Shown here piece after piece: positions 1-64,000 of a DNA stretch of 64,000 nucleotides. The stretch's first letter is position 1; each line of letters begins with the position of its first letter. This DNA is from Phorcus lineatus (Eukaryota > Mollusca > Gastropoda > Trochida > Trochidae). The translations under genes were made by a program, and so were the position numbers. The notes beneath the pieces were generated by a model. It worked only from the letters and a program-made list of their open reading frames with translations, did not search any database and had not been told where the DNA came from. The stretch is taken from contig OV121091.1 in assembly GCA_921293015.1 (NCBI GenBank), positions 9,267,755 through 9,331,754 on the forward strand, written 5' to 3'.

Positions 1-163
1 AAAAAATAAAAATGCAGTATCTAATGAGCTGCAGAGCGAGAGACCTTTTCTCATTTTAAAAAGTTATTGTCTACTTGTGTCCCAACCTACGTTAACATTG
101 TCAATTTTTTTATGTCATATGCATGTGTTTGTGTGTACGAGAGCATTCTGATAACAATTTCAG

Positions 164-53281
<53,118 letters not shown>

Positions 53282-53845
53282 GATGATCATCAGGTTGGGA
53301 AGCTGTTTGGGAACAAAAGGGGCTGTACCACACCAGTGTGCTTCTTCTAAGGAGAATATATATGTCTCACTCACTTTTCATTTGATTTTATTGGAAAAGG
53401 TGCATTAGAAAGAAGAGTCATAGAAGCAGCATGTGTCTGGTGTCTTTCAACTTGTTGGATCTTTAGCATTCGCTATATAGTAATTATCGTAATAGCATCA
53501 ACAATTTTTGTTTTATGGTGGTGTCTCTATGCTCTAGGTGCAAGATATAAAGATATAACTGTGAGTTATTTTACTTTTAGTGGAAGTATAATGCAAGGAG
53601 TACTTTCCTCTTTTTTTTCATGAGTCAAATACATTCCACTGAGCAATAATGTTGATGATGAAGCCATTACAATGTTTCAACTGTCTTGTAACAAATCTTA
53701 AGTAAGAGTTATGTTATTAAAAGTAAGAAAGCAGACATGTGATTACAATTGAGTAACAACCTTGGTTGGTATTATCTGGTGTTATAGTCTGCTGAATTTT
53801 TACATTGACATTATTCAATAAACACTTTGAGGTAGAGAGATGAAA
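53282..53845 (+). promoter_or_regulatory. Probable NSF 3' UTR with polyadenylation signal
   Basis: AT-rich, non-coding sequence directly after the NSF stop. The first canonical AATAAA is at 53817-53822, which would give a 3' UTR of about 560 nt with cleavage some 15-25 nt later. Further AATAAA-like hexamers occur near 54441 and 55147, so longer UTRs are possible. The cleavage site is inferred, not seen. Confidence 0.55.
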
Positions 53846-56390
53846 TCTTGTCAACATTGGCAAATGGTGATTTTAAATCTTCTGCCCCCTACTTCTAGAA
53901 ATTTTAATTTATTTAGTTTTCAACCTAGATTATTTAGGGTTTGTTGAAAATGACTCAATTTTAAGACATCACTTATTTTTTTCTAAGACTTCGATTTAAG
54001 TGTAATTTGATGTATTTGATGTAAACATTGTTAGTACTGGAAGTTGTTTGTGATTACAGAATAATGGATCGATAGGGAGGGAGGATCCCTAATAGAAATT
54101 GTTCAGTAATATGTGCTTACTCCATGGTGATGACATCAATCTCTTGTGTAAACAGTTGATTATTTTCAGTAATCTGCTGTCCCAGTCAGAAGGGGTGTTA
54201 CCTTTGCATCATTCAAATTAACAAAACCGGAATAAATCTTAAGAATCATGGAGAAAATCTTTCTATACCTGAATATGATTTCAAAACATGATGAAATATT
54301 TTCAGTAGAGTTTCCGGCTCATATCAGCAACACTTTGATTATCAACTTGGCACCGTTATCTGCCAGCCTTGCTGTTAAAATCTCAATTTCAACCACTGTA
54401 GTCATGCATGGAGTTAGCGATGGTGGAATTTATTACCTTTCAATAAACTATCATTGTTGTCAATGGTGTTGTCTCATATATGCCGTGGTTATTAGTGATA
54501 ATCACTGAACTTTATAATCCCTTCAATAAGTCCTACGTCTTTCCGGGAATTCTTTTGTAGAAAAATAAATCTTTTTTTCTTTGTCATGAAAAGAGAATCA
54601 GTCCTCCTAATCAGTTGATTTGGACATAAAGAAACTGGATCTCCTGACCATTGAAAACTACAATAACAGGAGCCTACTATGCTCACTTGTTGAAGCAATA
54701 AAGAGTGGCAATTAAGATGAAGGGGTGCAGCATTATGACTGCTGTAGTTGTGCTTTTTCATGACAAAGCTCCAGTGCACAAGAATCATATTGCATAGGCT
54801 ACACTTCGACAATGTGGCTTTGAACAACTTAACCATTCCCCTCTAAGTGACTTCTTTCTGTTTTGCAATTTGAAATCACACTTTTGGTGATGATGTTGAA
54901 CTCAAGGCAGGTAGTGAGACACGGCTGAGAGGTCAGTCAGAAGTATTCTACTGCAAACATTGGTGTAGCTATCTATACGCAATGTACTCAATTTAGGAAA
55001 CCACTTCTAAGGACTCTCCACTCTGTCCAGTACATACATATAAACAGATGTGCTCTCCAATATCAGCTTTAAAAAAATATCCAGCATTCTGTGTGCCCTG
55101 AGTTGTACCGGTCACTCTAATTGCACACTTTATAAAAGTGTTGATAAATAAACCTGGTTAAAACACAGCTACGCTATTCATCATCATGTGGAGTACCCCA
55201 AGGATTCAAGGATGTACTTTAAATCCCTTGTCTTGATACAGTGAGACAAGGAAATAACATTGATCTTCAGTCGTATACTGACAGTCAATTGATTGACAGC
55301 TTTGAGCCTGAAGAAGACCTTGAGGCCCTCCGGCGCACAACTGACTTCACTTCTGATATCTGATATCAAGTCATGGACGACTCAGAAAACTGAGGCATGG
55401 TAAATTGGCGTGAAAAACAACATAACACACATTGAACTATATTGGGTCACGCTATGCCAGCATGGCCGCTTTTTATTCAGGCGAAAATCCTCAGATGATT
55501 ATTATGAAATACAAGTAATAGACACCATTCAAAAAACGCAATACACGTTTCAAAAACTGAAACTTCAAATATACATTTACACATTGTTGAAGCCCGACAC
55601 ATAAAACCAGAGATAAACTTATTTTTAAGAAACTCTGGAACCATGCTCCCTCAACGAATGCAACAGCAACTCACACTGGAGGGGTTTACAGTAGATCATT
55701 TATCAATTTCGATCACAAAATGAAAATCACAGAATTAAGAGTGTGTAATAATGCATTTCACATTTATAGCTTCGATGATTGGCTTCATTTCATGAAGTTT
55801 TTCTTTTTAGATCGATACACTTGATTCTTTGTCAAATTCTTGAACAACTGAATTGTTTACTTCATGTACATATTTGAAATTAAGTGTGAAAAAAATCATG
55901 TAAAAATCAAATATACTTCTTAACAGGAAAGTCCTCCTGAATTTCGTTTCCACAAAAAAAACCGTACTCGAATGGTCCTTATTCTTCTTATTATCATGGA
56001 ACAGGTTGAAAAATCACTATTCATCAAACAATTGATATGGATAGACTCAATCAAATAAATTCAAGATATGTATGTACATTGCTTTTAGAATTTCAGTAAG
56101 ATGTTATATTGATAATTGATATGTTGAGAATCAGTAGGCTAATTCAAATTGGATGTTCTTTGTAATTTTCTCCTTTTGCATTGACATAGAAATAATTAAA
56201 TTTGTACTATTTTTTTATTATGATATTCCTGCCTCATTCAAGACAATGTCGACATGTCGAATGTCAGTCGTTGGAACATGATAATATCAACTAGTTCTTA
56301 TTTGCCACAGTCGCTGCCAGTAGGTCACATTACTCACATATGAATCTTTTTAAAATTATTTCCAAACAACAAGGGATTTCCCGAATTGTA
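53846..56390. other. Intergenic sequence after NSF
   Basis: AT-rich. ORFs of 60-114 codons lack motifs. No RNA gene or clear repeat recognised. Confidence 0.45.
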
Positions 56391-56414
56391 CCATGCCCAC
56401 GCGTCGGTCCCTTT

Positions 56415-56456
56415 GATGTCGGCCGTGGTGTATCTAATAGTTACACCACGGCCTGA
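56415..56456. repeat. Short hairpin
   Basis: GGCCGTGGTGTA and TACACCACGGCC separated by about 9 nt. The TTACACCAC motif recurs in the longer foldback at 56.8 kb. Confidence 0.7.
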
Positions 56457-56784
56457 AGTAACCATTGAAGGTAGATATCTCATTGGCTCGCTGCAGTTTA
56501 GCAAGCCACGCCTTTTGTTCACGCCCTTAAGGAATTAGTTGAAAGGATATAAATTTTCTAAAAAAATGACAAGTAATTCAAGTTTTAATGGCAACGAGCA
56601 CCATACACATTCAAACAAATTGAACTATCAAAGATAATCCATTTTTCATTATTTGTGTGGCGTCGTCAATCATGTCATCCCACTCGTGACTCGACATTGT
56701 GGCGGTGTGAAACTGAATGATTACAAATTCAAATATCCCGCGCAGATCTCGTTCAGATTTTGACAACGTGCATTGTGGGCGTGG

Positions 56785-56978
56785 TACAAAGCAGTTACTT
56801 CATCCAATCACTCGAGATGGATCTAGTTACACCACACCTGATCGCTGTTTGATTGACAGCTGAATTTGCGTCTCGGACTACCGTCCTCGACGAATTCAGC
56901 TGTCAATCAAACAGCGATCAGGTGTGGTGTAACTGGATCCACTTCTCGTTTATGGATGAAGTAACTACTACCAAGCCA
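56785..56978. repeat. Foldback repeat with 50-80 bp arms
   Basis: TTACACCACACCTGATCGC..TTGACAGCTGAATT (to about 56873) is mirrored by AATTCAGCTGTCAATC..GGTGTGGTGTAA. Weaker pairing extends outward to AGTTACTTCATCCA / TGGATGAAGTAACT. Loop about 25 nt. Confidence 0.85.
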
Positions 56979-57089
56979 GCGGTATCGCGAGGGACTCCGG
57001 AAATGACGATAGAATGTCTACGTCACGTCTCGCCTCCCGTGGCTCGTGCTGTTTACCAGACGACAGGTGGTTGTTCCGCGCCCAAATAA

Positions 57090-58305
57090 AACGTTCGATT
57101 GGAAGATGAAAAAACCCTCGTAATCATAGTCTTTTATGTCGGTCAAATAAAAAAGCTGAATAAGTTTTGGTTAAATAGGTATCCTAATAACATATGCTTG
57201 ACACATTGTTCTCATATTCTTACACTGATTTTTATAGGTAAACATTTTAAAATATATTCTTGATATATTACAAAAAGTCAGTAAAATAATGCACAAGCCA
57301 TTTTCAAGGCATTTGGTTTTACCATGTAATTAGTACATATCGAAGCAAACAAAAATGTTAAAATGGTATTGTGGTTTACTCTCTTGTTGCACAATAACCA
57401 TCAGATGTCCGTACCACATTTGTTCATTGAAATAAGATCTCCCGAAAGTGGTATCTACAATGTCACAGCCATATTGTAAACAAAACTGGCCCGGGAGATG
57501 CAATGTAGTCTGCAAAACAAAACGACCGTTTAACAATTCCGTACGAATCAAATCAGATATCGAGGACATAAACATAAAGAAAAAACAAAATGCTATCCTA
57601 CGATAGTATTTTCAGGTAATGTTAGTAATGTGTTCGCCCTAAACGGGCTCTCAAAGTTGACATCGCGAATCGTATTAAAAGTTTTTTGCTCCGGTCAGAT
57701 TTGACTGTGACACATTCTTGTGTCCAGTCGTTTTATCATAGGCTGCATCCTTTTAAATTACGACAGTTGACACAATATAAATTACCTGTAGATCTCAAAT
57801 CAACGACAGAAAATTTGACAGTCATTTGTTGTGGCGAAAGAAAATGAGAATGTATCGAAATTTCTAAATGATCATTAGATGATTAGGGGCATGCTCTCCT
57901 CGCTAGCGAGGTAAACCGGGCCATTTTGTTAAGTTTTTATAATGAGTTTGCAATGACCCTTGCTTTTTTGACAAATAGTTTTGGGAAGGTGTGAACATGA
58001 TATTACTATGGCATATGAATATTCCTGTTTAATATTAATTTCTGAACATATATTTCATGTTATATTTTGAAATTAGATTTAAAGTGAATAGATTAATGCA
58101 GGTTATGAATGATATTTATTTTCCTGTAGTCAAAGAATGGTGGACATTATTCACAATTGAAACTCATACTTGTTTATCACCATTCTTGGTTTTTCTAAAA
58201 GCTTTTTTCATAATCATAATGTGATTTCTAAACTAGATACACTTTAGATTTTGTTAGTAAAGTTGGAATTTATTGTTACATTGTTTTTTTCTTAATATAC
58301 ATGTG
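57090..58305. other. Intergenic sequence without recognised element
   Basis: AT-rich; a 14-bp palindrome CCTCGCTAGCGAGG lies at about 57898. No gene seen. Confidence 0.45.
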
Positions 58306-58309
58306 ATTA

Positions 58310-58975
58310 TGTACACATGCCATGTAGAAAATTAACCCCCAATTGCAAAAATTAATATAAGGTTTTATAACAGAAAACAAGTTTTATAATGAAGCTAGGT
58401 TTACAGGGATTCTGAGAATATAGTTGTCAAGTAGAATTGGTTAAGATTTCTTTTCACATGCATTGTAGAGAATTAACCCCCATTGGTCATGGCCAAGGAC
58501 CTTATGTGGCCCTTCACAGGTTTTTGTTCCATAACCTTGATTTCCTTGTTAATAATAGGTTCTATAGTGCAAAAAGGTAATCAAAATGAAGCTATGCATA
58601 CAGGGATTCTTTAAGTATTGTTCTCAAGTGGAGTTGGTAAAGATATCTTTCTATATGCATTGTAGAGAATTAACCCCAGTGGCCATGGCCAAGGACCATA
58701 TTTGTCCTGGTGAATGTTTAGTGTGTAAACCTTAATTTCTCTGTTAAAATCTTATCATATGATACAAAAGTGGTATCAAATTGAAGCTATGTCCCATGGT
58801 TCTCAAACAAAATGGTTGTCAACTTGTATTAGTGGAGATTTATTTTTAATTCTTGGGTTGCGGATGGGGTCATAGCTGGGGACCATATATGGTCCCGTGG
58901 CATCGTAGGGTATTTGGGGGGAGGGGACCTTATATGGTCCCCGGGCACTCTAAGGGTTAAAGCTTCTCAGCCTCT
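58310..58975. repeat. Tandem repeat of about 140-200 bp, 3-4 diverged units
   Basis: Repeated ATGCATTGTAGAGAATTAACCC, CATGGCCAAGGACC, ATGAAGCTA and CAGGGATTCT blocks. Ends in GGGGACC..TATATGGTCCCC palindromic text and TAAGGGTTAA. Confidence 0.75.
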
Positions 58976-59179
58976 GATCGCCACTTCCTAACCAGCTGCT
59001 GGGTTACCTTTGTGAACACATAAGGAGCTGTAGAAGTGCTGTCTACCAAATTCATCATGCCATGCAAAACCTAGAAACTCTGTATGTGGCGGGGAAAATA
59101 TCAATGTGGTGATATGGATATCGAATTTAATCAGCCAGTCATGTACATCAATGTGTGATAGTGCTGTTTTCTAATCTTC

Positions 59180-59473
59180 ATCGCGTTCGGCTTCGGATCA
59201 ATAAGTCCGTGGTTCGAATCCCATCAGGGGCTCGGCAACTTTATCTGCAGTAGAGAACTGTTCTACACGCAGTCAGGTTTGGGTGCAATGCTACACTACT
59301 TTCAGCGCAGTACCACCCATGGTTCGCTAGTTCCAGCCGATGCTTGCAGGTTTCACAGCAATGCATAGCCACAAAGGTGTTGCGGGCTTTCTCCCTGCAA
59401 TAATACTAGCAGCCGCGATATAAGCGAAATAATCTTGAAAGCGGCGTTACACCCCAGCTCACTCACTCACTCC
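59180..59473 (+). mobile_element. tRNA-derived SINE
   Basis: A Pol III B box GGTTCGAATCC (59213-59223) in a tRNA-like head, a body with GCAGTAGAGAACTGTTCTAC and CAGCCGCGATATAAGCG, and a tail GCGGCGTTACACCCC then ACTCACTCACTC. Tail simple repeats are usual for invertebrate SINEs. The A box is poor. A truncated relative is at 11560-11702. Confidence 0.75.
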
Positions 59474-59629
59474 AATCCTCATATTTGACACTGATTTTAT
59501 GTACAAAGTTGTTGACACGCGAAAGATCAAGTATCAGTCGCTTCTTTCCTGACGACTGTATGGAGACCGAAAGCGGGTTCACGACGGAAGGTGGTTTATT
59601 ATATATCCCACCGTAACATGAATTCGGCG

Positions 59630-62110
59630 TTCTCCTGTTTTCGGCGATCGATAATCTCGCGTCACTGTACGAGAAGGAGCGGGAGGTCAGAGGTCAAAAT
59701 GCACATTTTTTGACATGGGGTCATGTCGACTCGCTCCGTGATATTTTTCTTCAATTATGGAAATCAGGAAGGTAAGTGTGCCAAAAACTTCGTTGCAAAT
59801 AGAAAAAACATCGTTTTTCTTATTACTTTTTTTCGATTCACCATAATGCTCAATAAAGACAATTACCGAGTCGGCTTTAAAAGTTTATAAGTATCGTCTG
59901 CTAGCTGACGATGTTTGTCAACAGTACATCACGTGATTGGTCACATACGATGCCGCTCGATTAAAAAACTACGGAAACATTTTAGGGTCATGCTTATCCA
60001 ATTGTGAATGACGTAATAACAAGTTCTGTGACGTTTTCATTTATCCTTTCAGACAAATACGACCGTGCGCGGTCCGTACAGGTCAAATTACAGTAGCGAT
60101 GATCTAGATAATGCCTACAGACTTGTGATTGAAGAAAATGTATCAGCACAGAGAGCAGCAGCAAGGTGGGGCGTTCCCGTTTCAACTCTTAAAGATCGTT
60201 TGTTAGGAAATATCAGCATTGAAACAGTAAAGTCAGGTCCTATGCCGTTATTCACAGAACATGAGGAATCTTTTCTGTCAAGTCATATTCGAGTAATGGG
60301 GGAGATTGGATACGAATATACTCGACAAGAAACTATTAATCTTGCAAGTGACTATGCTGTTCATCTTGGATACAGAGATCGGCAGCACCCATTGAGTCTG
60401 AGATGGTTGTACAACTTCCTTGATAGATGGCCTGAACTCAGAGTACAGAAACCTCGGAAACTTGAAGCAGCAAGTGCGAGATCTGCGACAAAAGAAAATT
60501 TTGATAGATATTTTGAAGAGCTGTCACAAGTCTTTCAGCGACACAACTTGCAGAACTCCCCGCATGCAATCTTCAATATTGATGAAAAGGGACTTTCAAC
60601 TGATGTAACACCACCAAAGATCGTCGCCGGTACCTATTGCAAGCCACAGACCGTGACATCTGGAAAGTCACAAACAGTCACCATGATTGCCGCTGTTAAC
60701 GCAGCTGGTGGAAGTGTTCCTCCGTACTTTATCTTTCCTGGACAACGTATGAGAGATGAACTGTTATCAGGTGCAACACCCGGTTCAAGTGGAACTGTTT
60801 CCGAGACAGGGTGGTCCAATACGGAAGTGTTCAGCACATACATGAAAACGCATATCGAGCGACACTTGCCGTCACGAAGCGCCGATTCTCCGGTTCTCAT
60901 ACTTTATGACGGACACAAGAGCCATGTTTCCCTTGGACTGATAGAGTGGGCAAGAGAAAATCATATCGTTTTGTTTGTTCTCCCACCCCATCCAGTCATC
61001 TTTTGCAACCACTTGACATCGGATGTTATGGACCTTTTGAGTCAACTTGGATACGGTCATGTCATTCATTCTTAAGAGAAAACTCGGGCAAAGTGATCGG
61101 AAAGCATGACATGTGCAGTATTGCTTGTAGAGTATTTAACTCAACTTTAACTCCAACCAACGTACAGTCATCATTCAGAAAATCGGGAATTTTCCCATTG
61201 AATTCGGAGGTGATTGACGACTTGATTGTAATGCCGGCACGATCTTTTACAAGACAAGCACCTGTCGATTCAGATTCATCGATTGCGCATGTCAATGACA
61301 CTGACAAAGAAGGAAATTCGGCACGTAACTTCTTGGAATCTCGGGGTGGAGAAGTTTTGAAGAATGTAAAAACATACAAACCAAGAAATACACTGAGCAA
61401 GATAGTTGGCGGGAAAGCCATTACAGACGAAACAGTCGTTGTCAAGATCATAGAACACAAGAAACAACACCCAGAGAAAGTTAAGAAAGTCAACAACGTG
61501 AGAAAGATGAAATCAAGCGTTTCAACATCCGAATCGTCATCAAAATCGTCAAAAGGAAATTCACGTCAAAACAAATCGAAAGGAAAGAGACTTGCACGTG
61601 GAAGAAAAAAACAAAAGACCACGCCCCCAGCCACCACGTTCACTGACAGTTTTTCTGACAGTGCGACCGACGATGAACTGTGTTGTGTGTGTGGGAAATT
61701 CACCCCAGATGCCCTCCGCTGTAGTGACTCAATTACTTTTGTGAAATGGGCACAGTGCGACAGATGTGGTCACTGGGTTCATCTAGTGTTCTGTACCACT
61801 TTTTCAGTTATTCGGACACATACAGCATTTTTCTGTCCACATTGTGAACAGAGCCCCGTTGAAGAATGATGTTATTTTATTACTTCAAAAGAAATGTAAA
61901 TAACAAGTTTGGATTTCATCGTTATTAGTGTTCAAAATTATTACATTTAACATTTTTATTGCACTCTGACACGTGGGAATATCGTGTGTATGTGTTTTTG
62001 ACCCAATGGATTCTGGTGACTATGGAACTCCGTACTTATTCGCTGTATAACGTCATCGCCGAAAACAGGTGACGCGATGCACTAGTTGAAAATATGGACC
62101 ACTCTTGTCA
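59630..62110 (+). mobile_element. Possible extent of the pogo-like element
   Basis: CCTGTTTTCGGCGAT at about 59634-59648 and ATCGCCGAAAACAGG at about 62055-62069 are inverse complements flanking the transposase; GCGTCAC-type text lies next to both. These could be part of the terminal or subterminal repeats. TA target duplications were not resolved. Confidence 0.4.
59757..61869 (+). pseudogene. Pogo-like DDE transposase with C-terminal PHD-like finger, one frameshift
   Basis: Exon 1 59757-59771 (ATG, MEIRK) has donor AAG|GTAAGT; acceptor CCTTTCAG ends at 60052 and exon 2 continues in frame (TNTTVRGPYRSNY). Domains in order: psq/CENP-B-like helix-turn-helix (AYRLVIEENVSAQRAAARWG), a second DNA-binding segment (YDR.. 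LRWLYNFLDRWP), the DDE_1 catalytic core with NIDEKG, LILYDGHKSH and (after the shift) LLQPLDIG, a Lys/Ser-rich linker, then CCVCGK..C..CDRCGHWVH..FCPHC, a PHD-like zinc finger. A one-base loss near 60990 (after the PPH codons) splits the ORF, and a stop follows at 61073-61075. Otherwise open to TGA at 61867, so young. Not a host gene, though its recent decay leaves domestication of relatives possible. Confidence 0.88.
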
Positions 62111-62307
62111 TGGCGGAGTTTCTCGGCCGATAATAGCGATGTAATGGTACAATTGTAGGTGAGTATTCCCAAATCATCATTGATTAACATGACTGAAAAA
62201 TCTTTTTGTTGTGATGACACGATTAAAATTCTACCGGAATCGCTCTTACGTCGCCGAAAACAGGTGAAACTGGGATACCCATGTAAACTTAGGATAGTAA
62301 TACAAGG

Positions 62308-62345
62308 GTGCAATACGGAATCCGTCTTCAAATTCCGTATTGCAC
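62308..62345. repeat. 14-bp-arm hairpin
   Basis: GTGCAATACGGAAT and ATTCCGTATTGCAC around a 10-nt loop. Confidence 0.8.
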
Positions 62346-62948
62346 TCGACTTTTTCTGAACCTTTGGACTTTCCAGATTTCCCGAAGCAGCTATTTATAG
62401 ATATACATTTAGGTCATTGGGATTCCCAGTTTGCGAGAGTTGCACAAAAGCTCTTATAAAACCAGATTGTCATTTCCAAATGATTTGATTACAAGTATAA
62501 ACAAATACCATGAACCATGAAAATCAGCAGCGAAAGCGTACACGTGTTATTTCAACAGTGACTAACTGACGGCGCGAGCCACGACAACGTATTTGAAAAT
62601 TTGACCTTGAACTTTAAAAGTTACTGATTTCTACACGATTGTTTATAAACAAAATAGCTTGATCATTGTTTGATATATGCTTTATCACATTAAATCAATT
62701 TGATCAAAATATCTTTTTATTTATCTATTTGTTATTGTAAGATGTGAAAGTCGGACTTGCTATACTTGACGTCATGCGGAGGAATGTGGCATTCAGGTCA
62801 ATTGCGTTATTCGGTCATCGGCGTACTAATACCAATGTCAAGGTAACCTCAACGCGGAAGTATGTATGACGTGAAAATGTGTATCGCTACGCAACCTTTT
62901 ATTTTTTATAAAACATATTTTTATTAATTAAGATCGGGTATATAATAA

Positions 62949-63112
62949 ATATAGAACGTCATACTAGTGCATTTTGATGTTTTGTATTGAACTCGAAAAT
63001 GTCATGGGAGCATAGAAACAACTCGTTCTTCGAACTCGTTGTTTCTCTGCTCCCATGACATCTTCTCGTTCAATACAAAACATCAAAATGCACTAGTATG
63101 ACGTTCTATATA
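62949..63112. repeat. Long near-perfect palindrome, arms about 75 bp
   Basis: ATATAGAACGTCATACTAGT..GGGAGCATAGAAACAA.. is mirrored by TTGTTTCTCTGCTCCC..ACTAGTATGACGTTCTATAT around CGTTCTTCGAACTCG. Few mismatches, so recent or gene-converted. It cuts off the retroelement fragment that follows. Confidence 0.9.
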
Positions 63113-63119
63113 TGTATCA

Positions 63120-63783
63120 CACTTGCATACTAGGTGTTTCTTCAACAGCTCATCAACGGCCTTTGTAACAAAAGTAGAGTGTTTCAATTCCGATTGATAG
63201 TTTGTAGGCGGTTTGGTGATAAATGGTATCTTGTAACCATAAGATATAATGTCAGTAACAAATTTTGAAACGCCGATATCTAACCAAAACGGAAAGCTGT
63301 CTTTGAGACGCCCCCTAACAATAATTTCAGAAGAACCTTGTTCATACTCATAATAGTTATCAGTCAAATTGATAGAATAAGCAGAATCACGATCACAAAA
63401 ATACTTAACTGACAATTCTGTATCCCTTCTACTGATTTGACTGACTGGCGGGGCCGACACCCTGTGCTTACGTGGCTCCCGCTCCTGAGATGGCGTAGGG
63501 ACAATCCCGCCTGAAGTGCGAGAACTCTCCACACGAATATAGCACGATCCTGACCTTATGGGTCCACGAAAAGCTGGCTTGACACAGGAAGCACAGGCTG
63601 CACAGCAGTAGATTGAGGAGCAGCAGATTGCACGGGCCTTGACAGGGTTGTAGATTGACGTGTTGACCTGGAAGGGTACGGGACATGCCGTCCACGTTTC
63701 TGACGTAAGTTACGGACAGCTTTATTATCGGCACGGGCGATACGTTTATCATCATCCGAATCGGCGGCAAGTTCATTAGACAT
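63120..63783 (-). pseudogene. Gag/RT N-terminal fragment of a second retroelement (DIRS/Ngaro-like?)
   Basis: On the minus strand: 63783-63556 polar gag-like sequence (SNELAADSDDDKRIARAD.., RQKRGRHVPYPSRS); a zinc-knuckle relic near 63540-63490 (YSCGEFSHFRRDCP, with the first Cys lost or shifted); then 63532-63125 with IIVRGRLKDSFPFWLDIG, SYGYKIPFITKPP and FVTKAVDELLKKHLV, the segment just before the RT core in YR-type elements I know from invertebrates. The RT itself is missing because the palindrome begins there. Not the same element as the 20-25 kb DIRS copy. Confidence 0.6.
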
Positions 63784-63831
63784 ATACTGCCTTACTGTCT
63801 CCCAACCTCCGCCGGACGAATCAGCAATGTT

Positions 63832-63861
63832 TATAGACAGACAGACAGACAGACAGACAGA
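63832..63861. repeat. (AGAC)n microsatellite
   Basis: Seven near-perfect AGAC units. Confidence 0.95.
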
Positions 63862-64000
63862 TAGTTTATTAAAGTCTCACCACATATAAACTGTAAATTT
63901 ACATAAAACGTTTTCTTTTTTAAAACTATATATGTGCCACTCTAAAAGAGTTATGAGAGACTTGCACGTTTATAAAATAGACATATACAGTACGTTTGCT

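Noticed and set aside
123-163. ATG at 123 as the NSF start
   Set aside because: The preceding codons do not match NSF and are followed by a good acceptor; the product begins in the middle of the D1 domain, so the exon is internal.
54248-54836. ORFs of 86 and 114 codons downstream of NSF
   Set aside because: No recognisable motif and ordinary AT-rich composition. Left as intergenic.
61062-61496. A 144-codon minus-strand ORF
   Set aside because: Antisense shadow of the pogo-like transposase C-terminal part.

Overview
The window is AT-rich eukaryotic DNA holding the 3' two thirds of one host gene, on the + strand, in twelve exons separated by long introns full of repeats. The joined exons (164 to 53281) keep a single frame through every canonical GT/AG junction. 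They encode about 471 residues of N-ethylmaleimide-sensitive factor (NSF, vesicle-fusing ATPase), from just after the D1 Walker A motif (which lies before the window) to the stop codon. No other convincing host gene is seen. Repeat style suggests a marine mollusc, perhaps a gastropod: a SINE tail rich in ACTCACTCACTC, modules with AAAGGTCAAGGTCA, and TAGCTCATCA-ended elements packed with a 145-bp satellite. This is inference from repeat resemblance, not a species call.

Layout. 1-5152: NSF exons 1-3, two minisatellites (46 bp and 37 bp) and a LINE 3' end. 5153-13540: dispersed repeats, a foldback element, a LINE scrap, a 2.8-kb TIR element filled with the 145-bp satellite, and a 32-bp minisatellite that runs directly into exon 4. 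13541-19813: exons 5-7 and short repeats. 19825-25542: a complete but decayed DIRS-type tyrosine-recombinase retrotransposon (gag, RT, RNase H and YR on the minus strand) with inverted terminal repeats and an internal complementary region; it sits about 12 nt inside the donor of exon 7. 25849-26870: a broken Tc1-like DD34E transposase. 29.6-30.2 kb: a pogo-like deletion derivative. 30797-31464: exons 8 and 9, the latter followed by a 20-bp minisatellite that repeats its splice donor. 32.8-34.6 kb: a LINE relic. 35720-35916: exon 10. 38545-41845: an outer TIR element containing a TTAA-bounded piggyBac-like element (copy A). 43796-43847: exon 11, only 52 nt. 49992-52803: an inverted relative of copy A (copy B). 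53213-53281: the last exon.

Downstream of NSF (53.3-64 kb) are foldback repeats, a short tandem array, a tRNA-type SINE, a pogo-like transposase gene with a PHD-like finger (one small intron, one frameshift), a near-perfect palindrome, and a gag/RT fragment of another retroelement.

The most unusual pattern is at the splice junctions. In three separate introns the minisatellite unit is a copy of the adjoining exon-intron boundary, so exon 4 is preceded by about 50 copies of its own acceptor and exon 9 is followed by about 23 copies of its own donor. Exon 11 is flanked by kilobase-scale inverted copies of the same element. These arrangements may influence NSF splicing, which the sequence alone cannot show.
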